Below are positions 53,610 through 62,971 of a stretch of DNA of 64,000 nucleotides, in pieces. A program made the translations under genes and the position numbers. The stretch's first letter is position 1. The number at the start of each line of letters is the position of its first letter. The stretch is from assembly GCA_021292165.1 (NCBI GenBank), contig CM037878.1, forward strand, positions 14,380,471 to 14,444,470, in the 5' to 3' direction. Below the pieces are notes generated by a model. That model saw only the letters and a list, made by a program, of their open reading frames with translations. It was not told the origin of the DNA and searched no databases. This stretch comes from Shinisaurus crocodilurus (taxonomy: Eukaryota > Chordata > Lepidosauria > Squamata > Shinisauridae).

Positions 53610-54570
53610 CAAGGTACTCGAGGAGATGGTGGTGGCGTTTCCAACGCTAGGTGCCTTTGGAGGAAGCTGATTACCTGGATCCACTTCAATCCAGGCTTGG
53701 CACCAAAATAGCTTTGGATGACCTCTGTTGGGAGACAGAGGGGGATAAGACCCTTTTGATTCTCCTTGACTTCTGAGCACCTTTGGATACCATCAGCCAT
53801 GGCATCTTTCTAGACTAGCTCTGTAGATTGGGTGTCACAGGCATGGCGATACAGTGGTTCCAATCCTGCCACAGGGTCAGTTCCAGAAAGTATCATTGAA
53901 AGTATCAACTCCGTGGCATGTGTTGTGGGGTCCCACAAGGATCCGTCTTAAACCCCGTGCTTTTTACATCTATATGAAGCCACTGGGTGAAGTCATCAGA
54001 GGGTCTGGAGTGAAGTAGCACCAGTATGCCGAAGACACCTAATTCTACTTCTCTCTGTCATCCGAGTCAGATGAGGCTGTGCAGGTGATAAACTGGATTT
54101 GGTACGGGGATGTATGAGGGCCAATAAACTGAAGGTGAATCCTGACAAGATAAGAGTTGCTGTGGGTAGGTGGTTCACATGTCCAGGAAATGAGTAAGCA
54201 GCCTGTTCTAGATAGGGTTGGCTCCCCCTGAAAGAGCAGGTAGATACCTTAGGGCAGGGCTCTCCAACCTTGGGTCCCCAGATGTTGCTGGACTATAACT
54301 CCCATAATCCCTTGCCATTAGCCATGCAGGTTGGAGAGCCCTGCCTTAGGGGTACTCCCTGCCCCAACTTTGTCACTTGAGGCCCAGGTGACTTCAGTGG
54401 CTCGGAGTGCCTTTCACCAGCTTTGGCTTGTTTGCCAGCTATGGCCATTCCTGGGCCTGGATAGCTTGGCCATGGTGATCGATGCTCTGATAACCTCCCG
54501 ATTGGTTGATTGCAAGTGCATTATATGTGAGGCTGCCCTTGAAGATGACCTGAAAGCTTCAACTATTGCA
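53610..54570 (+). pseudogene. L2 reverse transcriptase palm remnant
   Basis: With frameshifts, the plus strand spells the core of a non-LTR reverse transcriptase: an LLDF(T/S)SAF-like stretch near 53765-53790, GVPQGS-like codons at ggggtcccacaaggatcc (about 53931), a degenerate YADD motif at agtatgccgaagacacc (about 54023; the first Asp codon reads as Glu), NxxKT-type lysines at gccaataaactgaagg, then LGV and SARSAFHQLWLV-like blocks near 54350-54440. The broken frame, changed catalytic site and MITE insertion make it inactive. Confidence 0.75.
54255..54343. mobile_element. CAGGG-variant foldback MITE, 89 bp
   Basis: Inverted ends CAGGGCTCTCCAACCTTGGG and gcaggttggagagccctg, with a perfect duplication ccttaggg (54247-54254 and 54344-54351). 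The interior has ggactataactcccataat. A relative of the CAGTG foldbacks with a shorter core; it lies inside the L2 copy. Confidence 0.93.
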
Positions 54571-54617
54571 AAAATGAATGAATGAATGAATGAATGAATA
54601 AATAAATAAATAAATAT
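54571..54617. repeat. (AATG)n(AATA)n microsatellite
   Basis: Five or so AATG units pass into AATA units. It sits in the L2 sequence where the consensus has a simple tgcaaaatg. Confidence 0.93.
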
Positions 54618-54631
54618 GCCGCCAGTATTTT

Positions 54632-55430
54632 CATAGAATCATAGAATCATAGAATCATAGAAAGTAGAGTTGGAAGGGGCCTACAAGGCCATCGAGTCCA
54701 ACCCCCTGCTCAATGCAGGAATCCTAGGTCAAAGCATCTCTGACAGATGGCTGTCCAGCTGCACCTTGAATGCCTCCAGACTGGGAGAGCCCACCACCTC
54801 CCTAGGTAGTTGATTCCATTGTCTTATTGCTCTGACAGTCAGGACATTTTTCCTGATGTTTAGGTGGAATCTAGGTTCCTGTCACTTGAGCCCATTATTC
54901 CGTGTCCTGCAAACTGGGATGAACGAGAAGAGATCTTTGCCCTCCTCTGTGTGACATCCCTTCAAATACTGGAAGAGTGCGATCATATCTCCCCTCAGTC
55001 TCCTCTTCTGAAGGCTAAACATGCCCAGTTCTTTCAGTCTCTCCTCATAGGGCCTTGTTTCCAGTCCCTTTATAATCCTTGTTGCCCTCCTCTGAACCCT
55101 CTCCAGTTTGTCTATGTCCTTCTTAAAGTGAGGTGCCCAGAACTGGACGCAGTACTCAAGATGAGGTCTAACCAGTGCCGAGTAAAGGGGAATTATCACT
55201 TCCCGCGATTTGGAAGCTATACTTCTATTAATACAGCCCAAAATTGCATTTGCCTTCTTTGCAGCCACATCGCATTGCTGGCTCATATTCAGTTTGTGAT
55301 CTACCACAATTCCAAGATCCTTCTCACTTGTAGTATTGTTGAGCCAAGTGTCCCCCATTCTGTAACTCTGCATTTGGTTTCCTCTCCCTAGGTGCAGCAC
55401 TTGGCATTTATCCCTATTAAATTTTAATTA
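54632..55430 (-). mobile_element. CR1 LINE, longest copy in the window
   Basis: Antisense. The 3' end with tandem catagaat repeats is at 54632-54660 and the truncation point is near 55430. It includes the 3' UTR and about 200 codons of the reverse-transcriptase end. It interrupts an L2 element, so it is younger than that copy. Confidence 0.95.
54882..55400 (-). pseudogene. CR1 reverse transcriptase, C-terminal fragment
   Basis: The minus-strand frame covers upstream residues not present at 6260-6799: [20 protein letters not shown] and [17 protein letters not shown], then [35 protein letters not shown] and [18 protein letters not shown]. It ends at a TGA where other copies have TTA (after RNNGLK), so the natural C-terminus is cut by a nonsense change. 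The catalytic palm lies upstream of the truncation. Confidence 0.93.
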
Positions 55431-55992
55431 GTTCATGGATGGAATCACGTTGCACTGATCCTGAAAGAGCTGCACTGATTGCTTATTTCCGTTCTGAGCC
55501 CAGTTCAAGGTGCTGGTGCTTACCTTAAAAGCCCTAAACGGCTTGGGACCCAAATACTTGAAGGAGCACATCTCCATATGCCAACCTGCCCATGCCTTAA
55601 ATTCTTCAGGTTAAGCTCTTCTTCATGTACCCCATAAGGGGGTGCGGTGGGTGCATTATGCAATGATGAGGAACAGAGCCTTCTTTGTGGTGGCACCCCG
55701 ATTGTGGAATACTCTCCCCATAGAGGTATGACTGGCACCAAACACTGCAACCTTTTCAGCACCAGGTCAAACCTTTTTATTTGCCCATGCATTTCAATTT
55801 AGGTATGCCTGTTTCAGCTGCCCTTTAGTTGTGTTATGATGACATTTATTGTGTGATTATATATCTTATTCTATGTGACTAGTTTGGGTCATTATTGTTT
55901 GTTTTTATTGTGAATTTCGAATTGGTCATGCTCTTTGTACACTCTGGTATCCATAAGATCCATAAGAAATATTGTAATAAATAAATGAGTAA

Positions 55993-56091
55993 AGGTGCAA
56001 TCCCATGCAAGTTTAGACAGAAAAAGCTGGCTGGGGCATGCTGGTAGTTGTAGGCCATTTTTCTGTCTAAACTTGCATGGGATTGTGCCCT
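55993..56091. mobile_element. Foldback MITE, about 99 bp, with shared core
   Basis: Inverted arms of about 30 bp: tgcaatcccatgcaagttta then gacagaaaaa at the left, and tttttctgtctaaacttgca then tgggattgtgccc at the right. The loop gctggctggggcatgctgg-tagttgtaggcc is the same core found in the long CAGTG foldbacks, although the arms are unrelated. Confidence 0.8.
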
Positions 56092-57873
56092 AAATCAATA
56101 AATAAAATAGTTCAAAGCAGACCCAGCACAGGCGAATAGCTGGCAATGCCAACGCTGTGCAATAAAAATAAACCAAACATTTCCCACCAAAACAACCCCA
56201 ATTCCTATGACAACAGATTCTGAAACTTGCATAAATTATGCAAATTAACAAGTGTACATTATACCTCTTGTTTTGCATATTTCATGGGAAGGGCAGTGAG
56301 CTAAAGAGGGGAACTGGAGTCCCACCCTCTGCTAGTGGGAAATCTTATTCCGCAACTCCAGTGGATTCTGAGACATCATCAGGCACTCCCCACATGCTTC
56401 TAAGCATATCTTCACCGTCAGGGAGATTCAAGGTTGCCAACATTTTTTACCACTCCCCGCTCCTTTGATCTTAACAACAGCTTGATTGAAAGATAATCTT
56501 TATCTCCATGCCATGAAAAGCTTCACCTGCTGGTTTCTGCAGGTCAAGTAGATGTTAAAGGTGCAGGAGCAGGCCAACGCAGTTGTTTTTGGTCAGTTGG
56601 CAACCCCATAAGGTTTAGAAACTTGCCTTTTATAAGGAAGAAAGGAAGGAAGGAAAGTTCTGCAGCCAGTATTGAATTGTGCAGCTTTTCTCTGCTCCCG
56701 TTCAATCGTGGTATATTCACTAGCTTCTGCCAGCAAGCCATGCTCTGATGACTGCTGCCCCGTATGGCAATTACTCAACTTCATTGGCCAGGACAAATGT
56801 TCCATTTAACCAATGGGCAGGCCAGATCTAGCAGCATCAAGAGTTTCAAGGCTTCCCACCGAAACACAGCTTGCAACAGGAAGTGGTGCATGCAGTTATT
56901 TGTTCAAGGGCTTCCACCACCTCTTGGGAAAGTGCAAACAGATTTGTTTAGCACACAAGGAAACCACCTCAGATTAAACAATAAACAGGGAAGAGAAAAA
57001 TGAAAATAAGAGCAGCTTGCCCAGCAGAGAGGGTGTTATTTGGGAGAGCTGTCAAATCTCTCACTCCCAAGGCGCCTCTGTTTCTCGTCGGCCTGATAGA
57101 AGCTGACATTGTGTGAACCTTGCTGAGCAAACCCAAATTATTTTAATTTCTAAATCCAAACAGTCCCAATTATATCATTTCCCTTGTGTGGAGTGGAAGG
57201 GGGCCAGGTAATCCTCTCCCTTCATTTCTTTTCTATTGGGATCAACATCTCTGAATACAGCAAAAGAAAAAGAAAATAAAAGGAGGTCGTAACATTGGCA
57301 AGTCCAGGAAACCCATCTAGGATTAACGTGGGATCAAGACCCAACCAAAATACTTGGAGGGCACATCAGCTTTGAAGCAAATTCAGTCAGTCACATCATG
57401 GAGCAAATCTGAAATGCTTTTGTAAGACTGGCAAATGGGTTGTTCACAATTTGCAGAGGAGTTATGTCATTTTATTTGCTTTGACAGTTTGTTGGATTCT
57501 AGCTGCTGACTGGGAACCTATACAACGGGCGGCTCTCGAAGGGAAAGGTAAGTCTCCTTCATGAATATGCACAGTTGCTAAAATTCAAACACACAGCAAT
57601 TGGGCATGTTGAAACATATCAGGAATGTCTGCATGTCTGCATAGTTTGCATGAATTTGCAGCATTTGTGCTGAGAATGGAACCTGAAACTTCTTGGCGCT
57701 AACACTATATCAAAGCTTGGTTTTCATCGCTTGGTTCCATTTTTGTTGCTTAAGAAAATCAACATCGATGTTTTGACCCTCTTCCATTCCCCAACTCACT
57801 GCAGCCTTCGAAAGCAATGGCCTTTAAACTTTCCAGACCCAAGACACATCTTTAACCCCAACCTGAAATGTGT

Positions 57874-57904
<31 letters not shown>

Positions 57905-58011
57905 GATACTTTCACTTGGTCTGAGCACAAGTATTTGCCTTGTCGCAAGTTGGTTTTCATGTGAGTCTAAAAGTGCAGGCCATTTTTGACTGTCGTTATG
58001 AATATATTTGT
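56092..58011. other. Long stretch without recognised repeats
   Basis: About 1.9 kb with only a (CTTT)n microsatellite (57873-57904). No exon is supported. The 56980-57230 part (ttattttaatttctaaatcc and neighbours) is AT-rich and worth testing for conservation. Confidence 0.45.
57873..57904. repeat. (TTTC)n microsatellite
   Basis: Eight tetranucleotide units. Confidence 0.96.
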
Positions 58012-58019
58012 GTTTTTCC

Positions 58020-58783
58020 CAGGGATGTTGAAGAGTCCTTGGTCTCGAGTCGAGTCACGAGTCTTTGGACCCGAGTCTCGAGTCCGAGTCCTTGTTCATA
58101 AAGGGTGACTCACGAGTCCTGAGTCACTCCCAAAGCTGACTCCACGAGTCCCTATTAAAATCGATGGGGTTCCCCCCCCCAAAAAATAAGGCTACTTCAG
58201 ATGTTTGGCTTAAATAAATTCTAGGCACAAGTGTGCCTTTTTATTTCAAAACTCTGCAACTGATTTTGGCAAGAACAGACCAGGCAGACAAACCCAAAAT
58301 AACCAGGCAGGCAGAGGAGGCAGGGAACCCCAAAGCAGGCTGGCAGGCAGTGCCCTTTGTCTTGGACAATTCAACTGTTGAACTGGTCAAGAAGAGACCA
58401 AGCAGGCAGAGGAGGCTGGGAACCCCAGACAGGCAGGCAGAGGAAGCCAAACCCAAAATGTCTGACCCCAACCCCTAACCCTCCACAACAACACATCAAT
58501 CAAAATAAATCTCAACACATCGTTGGGGCTGCGCTCCTGGTAGCTGTCCATAGTGGCCGAGCAGCGGCGCGCCTCGCTTCCATGCGCTCTTCACCGGTGA
58601 TCGCGCTCCTCTCCTCTCCACTCCTTCTGGCACAGCCCAGGGATGTTGACGAGTCCTTGGTCTCGAGTCCCGAGTCGAGTCTCGAGTCCCATTAAAAATA
58701 TTGGGACTTGAGTCAGACTCGAGTCAGAGGGGGGACTCAGTCCGACTCACGAGTCGAGTCCTCGAGTCCAAGTCCCATCCCTG
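58020..58783 (-). mobile_element. GAGTC-rich hAT element, 764 bp
   Basis: Ends CAGGGATGTTGAAGAGTCC and agtcccatccctg with a perfect duplication gtttttcc (58012-58019 and 58784-58791). Contains two aggcaggcagaggaggc-type internal units, then cccctaaccctcc at the deletion junction, the gcagcggcgcgcctcgcttc block, and a second cagggatgttgacgagtcc at 58640 that starts a self-contained 3' unit. Confidence 0.95.
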
Positions 58784-58791
58784 GTTTTTCC

Positions 58792-60529
58792 ATGTTGGAA
58801 CTTTCCCCCTCTTCTTCTTTGCCATCACTGTCCTTGGCTTCATTTGCCCTCACTGCCAGTTCATCAGATTGACTAGAATGATGCCCATAAGCAAAATAAC
58901 AAGGGACTCAAAGCCAGTTGAATACAATGGAAGTGGGGGCAAATGCCAAGGAGGGTGAGAGCACAAAAGAAAGAAAATGGTGCCAAGAAGAAGCAGTTGA
59001 GGGAACAAAAGTGCTCTGGAAAACATCCAAGTAACATAAATGTTCAGTGAAGTGATTATTTATGTTGCGGCGGAAAGGAGGCTTTTCAGCTCTGTTGCAT
59101 AGGCTAATTTCATGGAAAATGTCAAAATCAGATAATATTATGTGTATCATAGTGTTAATTCTTTCTTTCTGTCTGTCTGTCTGTCTTCCTTTCCTTCTTT
59201 CTTTCTTGGCCTGTCCTTCTCTCTTTTCTCCCACCTTTTTCTTTCAATTTTTCTCTTCTTCTTTCCCTCATCTTCCCCTTCCCTCTTCAGAAAATTGTTG
59301 TAGGCTTCTGTGGCCCATCTACATTAGCTCATATTGTGACACAGTCAGTGGGTCATGCCCACCAGCTGAAGGTATATTCTAAAGGTGTATGTTACGCCGC
59401 TATTATGTGATGATGTAACCATATGGCACGAAGTGTGATTGGCTGGCTAATCGTTTCCATTTCCAGTACTCTCTTCTTCAAAAGATGTTGTTCTTGTAAA
59501 AGCCTTCCTTTTTATGATTCCATTCTACCCAGACAGAAAATTACTGGAGCCCCCAGCAATTAGGAAGTATGCACAAGATAAAATAAAATACACTCATCCT
59601 TTCTTTCTTTCTTTCTTCCCCACTCTGGCACCCTTCTCTCCTAAGGGTCTCACTGTTAAAGCCAGCCTGTCCACTTTCCGGATCTAGTTTCTGCTGGTGT
59701 CAGGATATCCTCTTTGGTTCTGTTTCACTTCACGTTTGTCTGGCCTTTGGCTTCATTTGGTTTCCTTCCTTCTGCCAAGGTCTTTAGTTTCAAGCTCCAC
59801 CTCAAACTCCAGGCTATAGTCCCTTTGATGGTTCTCATTTCATTCTTGCCCCCTGCTTCCTTCCACCAATCAAAGGTCTTTGTTAAAAGCATGACTTTTA
59901 ACTCTACAGCTCCCTTCCTAGTACAAGGCTTTCTCTTTCTACCTCACTGTATGGTTTTTGGCTGGTAACAGTAGGCCTGAGAGAGAGAGGGTTCCCCCAG
60001 TTCTGTCACATTGCGGCTCTAACTGTACCACATAACAACATAAGTCTCTGTTGTTTCCCTGACTCAGTTTTCTTCATGGAAGCACCAAGCATATACCATC
60101 AAAGCGAGCGTGCTCCTTCCTTCCTCCTTGTTCAGAACTGCCTCAAAAAAATCTGGGTTTCTTCTCTAGGTATACATATCTCCATTTGATACATAACCCT
60201 GATGACCTTTCAGGAACCGTGTCTGAATTTCACCCCAGTCGTCCACGTGGCAATTTTGCCCACTTCTGAGGTTCCATGTTTCACTGCTAATCACAAATAT
60301 ATTCATTTTCATATACAGAAGTGCTTTAGTATCTTCACCCCCGCCTATAAGGCTGCCTCCTTTTGTTTGCCACAATTCTGCCAGCTGGGGCTGGGCATCT
60401 CAGAGCATGTGCAGATATCCTTTTCTTCAAGCAGGAAAGAAGCTGTCCCCAAAGGGTCTTCTAGGGGCACAGGGGCTCTCGTGAATGTGCAAGGCCCTTT
60501 TTCTTTCTAAAAGGTGCTTTGTGGCCCGA
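58792..60529. other. Unassigned stretch with pyrimidine-rich tract
   Basis: A T/C-rich low-complexity tract runs from about 59158 to 59290, including (TGTC)n at 59169-59184, and a ctttctttctttcttt run at 59600-59616. No gene or named repeat. Confidence 0.5.
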
Positions 60530-60537
60530 TCATGGAC

Positions 60538-60771
60538 CAGCCTCCCCCAACATGGTGGCCACTTCCAGATGTTTTGGACCAGCTCCAGCCACTGAATGCT
60601 GGGAGTGAATGCCAGCCAGCCTGCGCGATAGCAAAGACGCTAATACGTGCATGTACGTCAGTCTTCTCCCAACCCAGAACTGTCCCGATGAGTTGGACTA
60701 CAGCTCTCATCATCCGTTGGGATGATGTCATAGAACAACCCATCTGGAAGATGCCAGGTTGGGGAAAGCTG
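60538..60771. mobile_element. Diverged hAT-type foldback
   Basis: Inverted ends cagcctcccccaacatgg and ccaggttggggaaagctg, with cttccagatgttttggacc and ttggactacagctctcatc inside. No clear target duplication. The 179-codon minus-strand frame over it (60507-61046) has no domain. Confidence 0.55.
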
Positions 60772-60849
60772 ATGTACAGACTCACAACATGTGATGGCTT
60801 CTTCCAGGATCTTCTTATAAAGTGATAGAACTTATATAGTGACACAGGA

Positions 60850-61208
60850 TAGGGATGGGCGACCCGCCTGGCACTCGACTCGCAGCGTGCCAGCTGAGTG
60901 CTCCCACCGCGTGAGATGAGTGCGAGTGCCAGCTGAGGCACTTGCTGGACTTCCGGGTCCCCGGCGCTATGTTGTTTATGTGGAAAACAGCCTAATTTGC
61001 ACAAATTACGGCCTAATATGAGCAAATCAGGCTGTAATTTACGCAAATGAAATTAGGCTGCTGGAACCCGGAAGTCACTTTCCCCAGCTTGGCTTGCAAG
61101 AATGCGAGTCGAGCCGGGGGGAAAGGTAGCATGAGCGGAGCTCAGGGGGTCGAGCCCGGTGAGTTCGCAAGACTTCCACACACACACCCAGTCGAGCTCT
61201 GCGCACAT
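60850..61208. mobile_element. TAGGGATG-type hAT element
   Basis: Begins TAGGGATGGGCGACC and ends at gcgcacatcc. The left flank is acacagga and the right flank cagga, fitting an 8-bp duplication with a small deletion over the right end. Internally it shares gagcccggtgagttcgc and gacttccacacaca with 61577-61982, plus a mirrored ttacggcctaatatgagcaa type inverted core. Confidence 0.65.
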
Positions 61209-61393
61209 CCCAGGACCAATGGTGGCACTCAGAATCCTTGGCAGCTGCCATGGCCCAGGTGTCCCGACAGAGCCAACCTGTGCTGACATTTGGCCCTCTT
61301 TCCTGCCATATTGCTTAGAACCAGAGAGCTGGAAGGGACTTCAAAAGTCATCTAGCCCAACCCCTGCACTTGCACCTCCTGCTTGGACTAGAT

Positions 61394-61499
61394 CAGTGTT
61401 CTCCAACCTTGGGTCCCCAGATGTTTTTGGCCTACAACTCCCAGCATGCTGGGAGTTGTAGGCCAAAAACATCTGGGGACCCAAGGTTGGAGAACACTG
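61394..61499. mobile_element. CAGTG foldback MITE, perfect 106-bp palindrome
   Basis: Third identical copy, with a perfect duplication gactagat (61386-61393 and 61500-61507), inside a CR1-type LINE. Confidence 0.96.
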
Positions 61500-61576
61500 G
61501 ACTAGATGGATTTCCTGCATCTAGTTCAGTGCTGGAAATCCATTAGTGCGGCATCGTTGGTCAGTGGCCATCCAGC

Positions 61577-61982
61577 TAGTGGTGGGCAATTCGTCCACCA
61601 TCTGACTTGCTGGGCGCTCAGGCAAGCACTGCCGAGTGCCGCTGCATCCACTGAGCCGAGCCAAAAGCAAACGCTGGCTGAGCTACTCGCCGGACTTCTG
61701 GGTTCCCAGCGGAACGCTTTTTACATAGAAAATGGTGTAAGATATGTTAAAAGCAGTCACGATTTGCGTAACTTGCGCAAATCGCGGCCGTTTTTAATGT
61801 CTCTTATGCAATTTTCTATGTAAAAAGTGCTCCGCCGGGAACCTGGAAGTCGTTTCCCCAGTCAGCTCGGGAGAACGCGAGTCGAGCCAGGGAAGCAGGT
61901 AGCTCGGACGGAGTTCAGGGGGGTTGAGCCCGGCGAGTTCGCCAGACTTCCACACACAGAACAAGATCCTCACATATCCCTA
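61577..61982. mobile_element. TAGGGATG-type hAT element, about 406 bp
   Basis: Left end ctagtggtgggcaattc, right end tcacatatcccta. The flanks ccatccag (61568-61575) and cgatccag (61983-61990) match at 7 of 8 and agree with the CR1 sequence they interrupt. The core at 61715-61835 is an imperfect palindrome (tttttacatagaaaatgg and its mirror). Confidence 0.75.
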
Positions 61983-62401
61983 CGATCCAGACTCTGGTTA
62001 AATACTTCTCAGAAGGAGAGTCCACCACCACCTTCTGAGGCAGTCTGATCCACTGCCAAACAGCTTGTTCCATTAGGAAGTTCTTCCTAACGTTTAGTAT
62101 AAATTACTGTTTTTGTAATTTGAACCCATTGGTCAGGTTCTTACCCACCCACCCCCCACCCCGGGAAGCAAAACTAAAGAATACAAAAGGTATGTAGCTC
62201 CCAAAACCCTGCCACTGCCACTTGGTTGTGGGAGCAAGCAAATGGCCGGGGCAGTGAATGGGTACTTACTTTGCCAGGGCCCTTCTAACCCAGCACTGGC
62301 CCTGTTTCACCCACATCTCCTCTTATCATTTTCCATAGACTTTTGTCAACAGCCCCCCACCCCTATAAACTACAAAATATTTGCTTGTAGTGGGAAGAAA
62401 A

Positions 62402-62454
62402 TAGGAGCACAAGAGCCCTGATGGATCAGACCAAAAGGCCCATCTAGTCCAGTG
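62402..62454 (-). mobile_element. CR1-like LINE 3' end, short
   Basis: ggagcacaagagccctgatg and ggcccatctagtccagtg, the terminal part of the family also at 18868 and 48305. A Sauria SINE follows directly. Confidence 0.6.
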
Positions 62455-62697
62455 CCAGTGTGGCGTAGTGGTTAGAGTGTTGGACTGGGACTCGGGAGAT
62501 CCGGGTTCTATTCCCCGCTCAGCCATGAAACTCACTGGGTGACTTTGGGCCGGTCCCTGACTCTCAGCAGCCTAACCTAGCTCACAGGGTTGTTGTGAGG
62601 ATAAAATGGAGAGGAGGAGGAGGAGGAGGATTATTATGTAAGCCGCCTTGGGTTCCTTGCAGGAAAAAAAGGCGGGGTATAAATGTAATAAATAAAA
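62455..62697 (+). mobile_element. Sauria SINE
   Basis: gccagtgtggcgtagtggtt, ttggactgggactcgggag, B box ccgggttctattcccc, acctagctcacagggttgtt, a (GGA)n expansion near 62615, and tail agccgccttgggttccttgc with aataaaaataaaataaa. Confidence 0.96.
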
Positions 62698-62971
62698 ATA
62701 AAATAAACTAAACATGCCCAGCCTTCACAACACATGTATCTGTACTTCTTCACAAGTGCTGCTTCCACCTTCTGCTTCTTACCTAAGTGCACATGCATGC
62801 ACTCTGTGAGCACAGACCAGCCCGAAGAGCTCACAGCTGCAGTTTCATTTTTATTTTCCTGGTTTTGTGTGTCCTCCGATGCTGGCAAGTGGTCGCGAGG
62901 ATAACATTCTAGCGAAGCAGCAGCCATGCCTTTACAACAACCTTCCAAGGAGAGGGCATCCTGATTATTCC

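Larger units (their letters stand above)
53560..55987 (+). mobile_element. L2-type LINE with nested CR1 and nested MITE
   Basis: One L2 copy runs from the reverse-transcriptase palm to its 3' end. It is interrupted by a foldback MITE (54255-54343), by an expanded aatg/aata microsatellite (54571-54617) and by an antisense CR1 (54632-55430). It resumes at 55433 (ctgatcctgaaagagctgc, gctgcactgattgcttattt), then ggcaccccgattgtggaat and ends in taataaataaatgag (55975-55987). Each interruption falls where the L2 sequence continues in order on the other side. Confidence 0.8.
61315..62136 (-). mobile_element. CR1-type LINE split by two DNA transposons
   Basis: The 3' end (agagctggaagggacttc, atctagcccaacccctgc) runs to 61393. 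After the foldback, gatggatttcctgcatctag continues to ggccatccag. After a second insertion, ccagactctggttaaatac, gagagtccaccaccacc, ttaggaagttcttcctaac and gtaatttgaacccattgg follow. This is the normal antisense CR1 order, so two later insertions are stacked in one old LINE. Confidence 0.72.

Noticed and set aside
60507..61046. A 179-codon open frame on the minus strand as a candidate gene
   Set aside because: It crosses a diverged hAT foldback and the start of a TAGGGATG-type element, has no recognisable domain, and its composition is that of chance translation.
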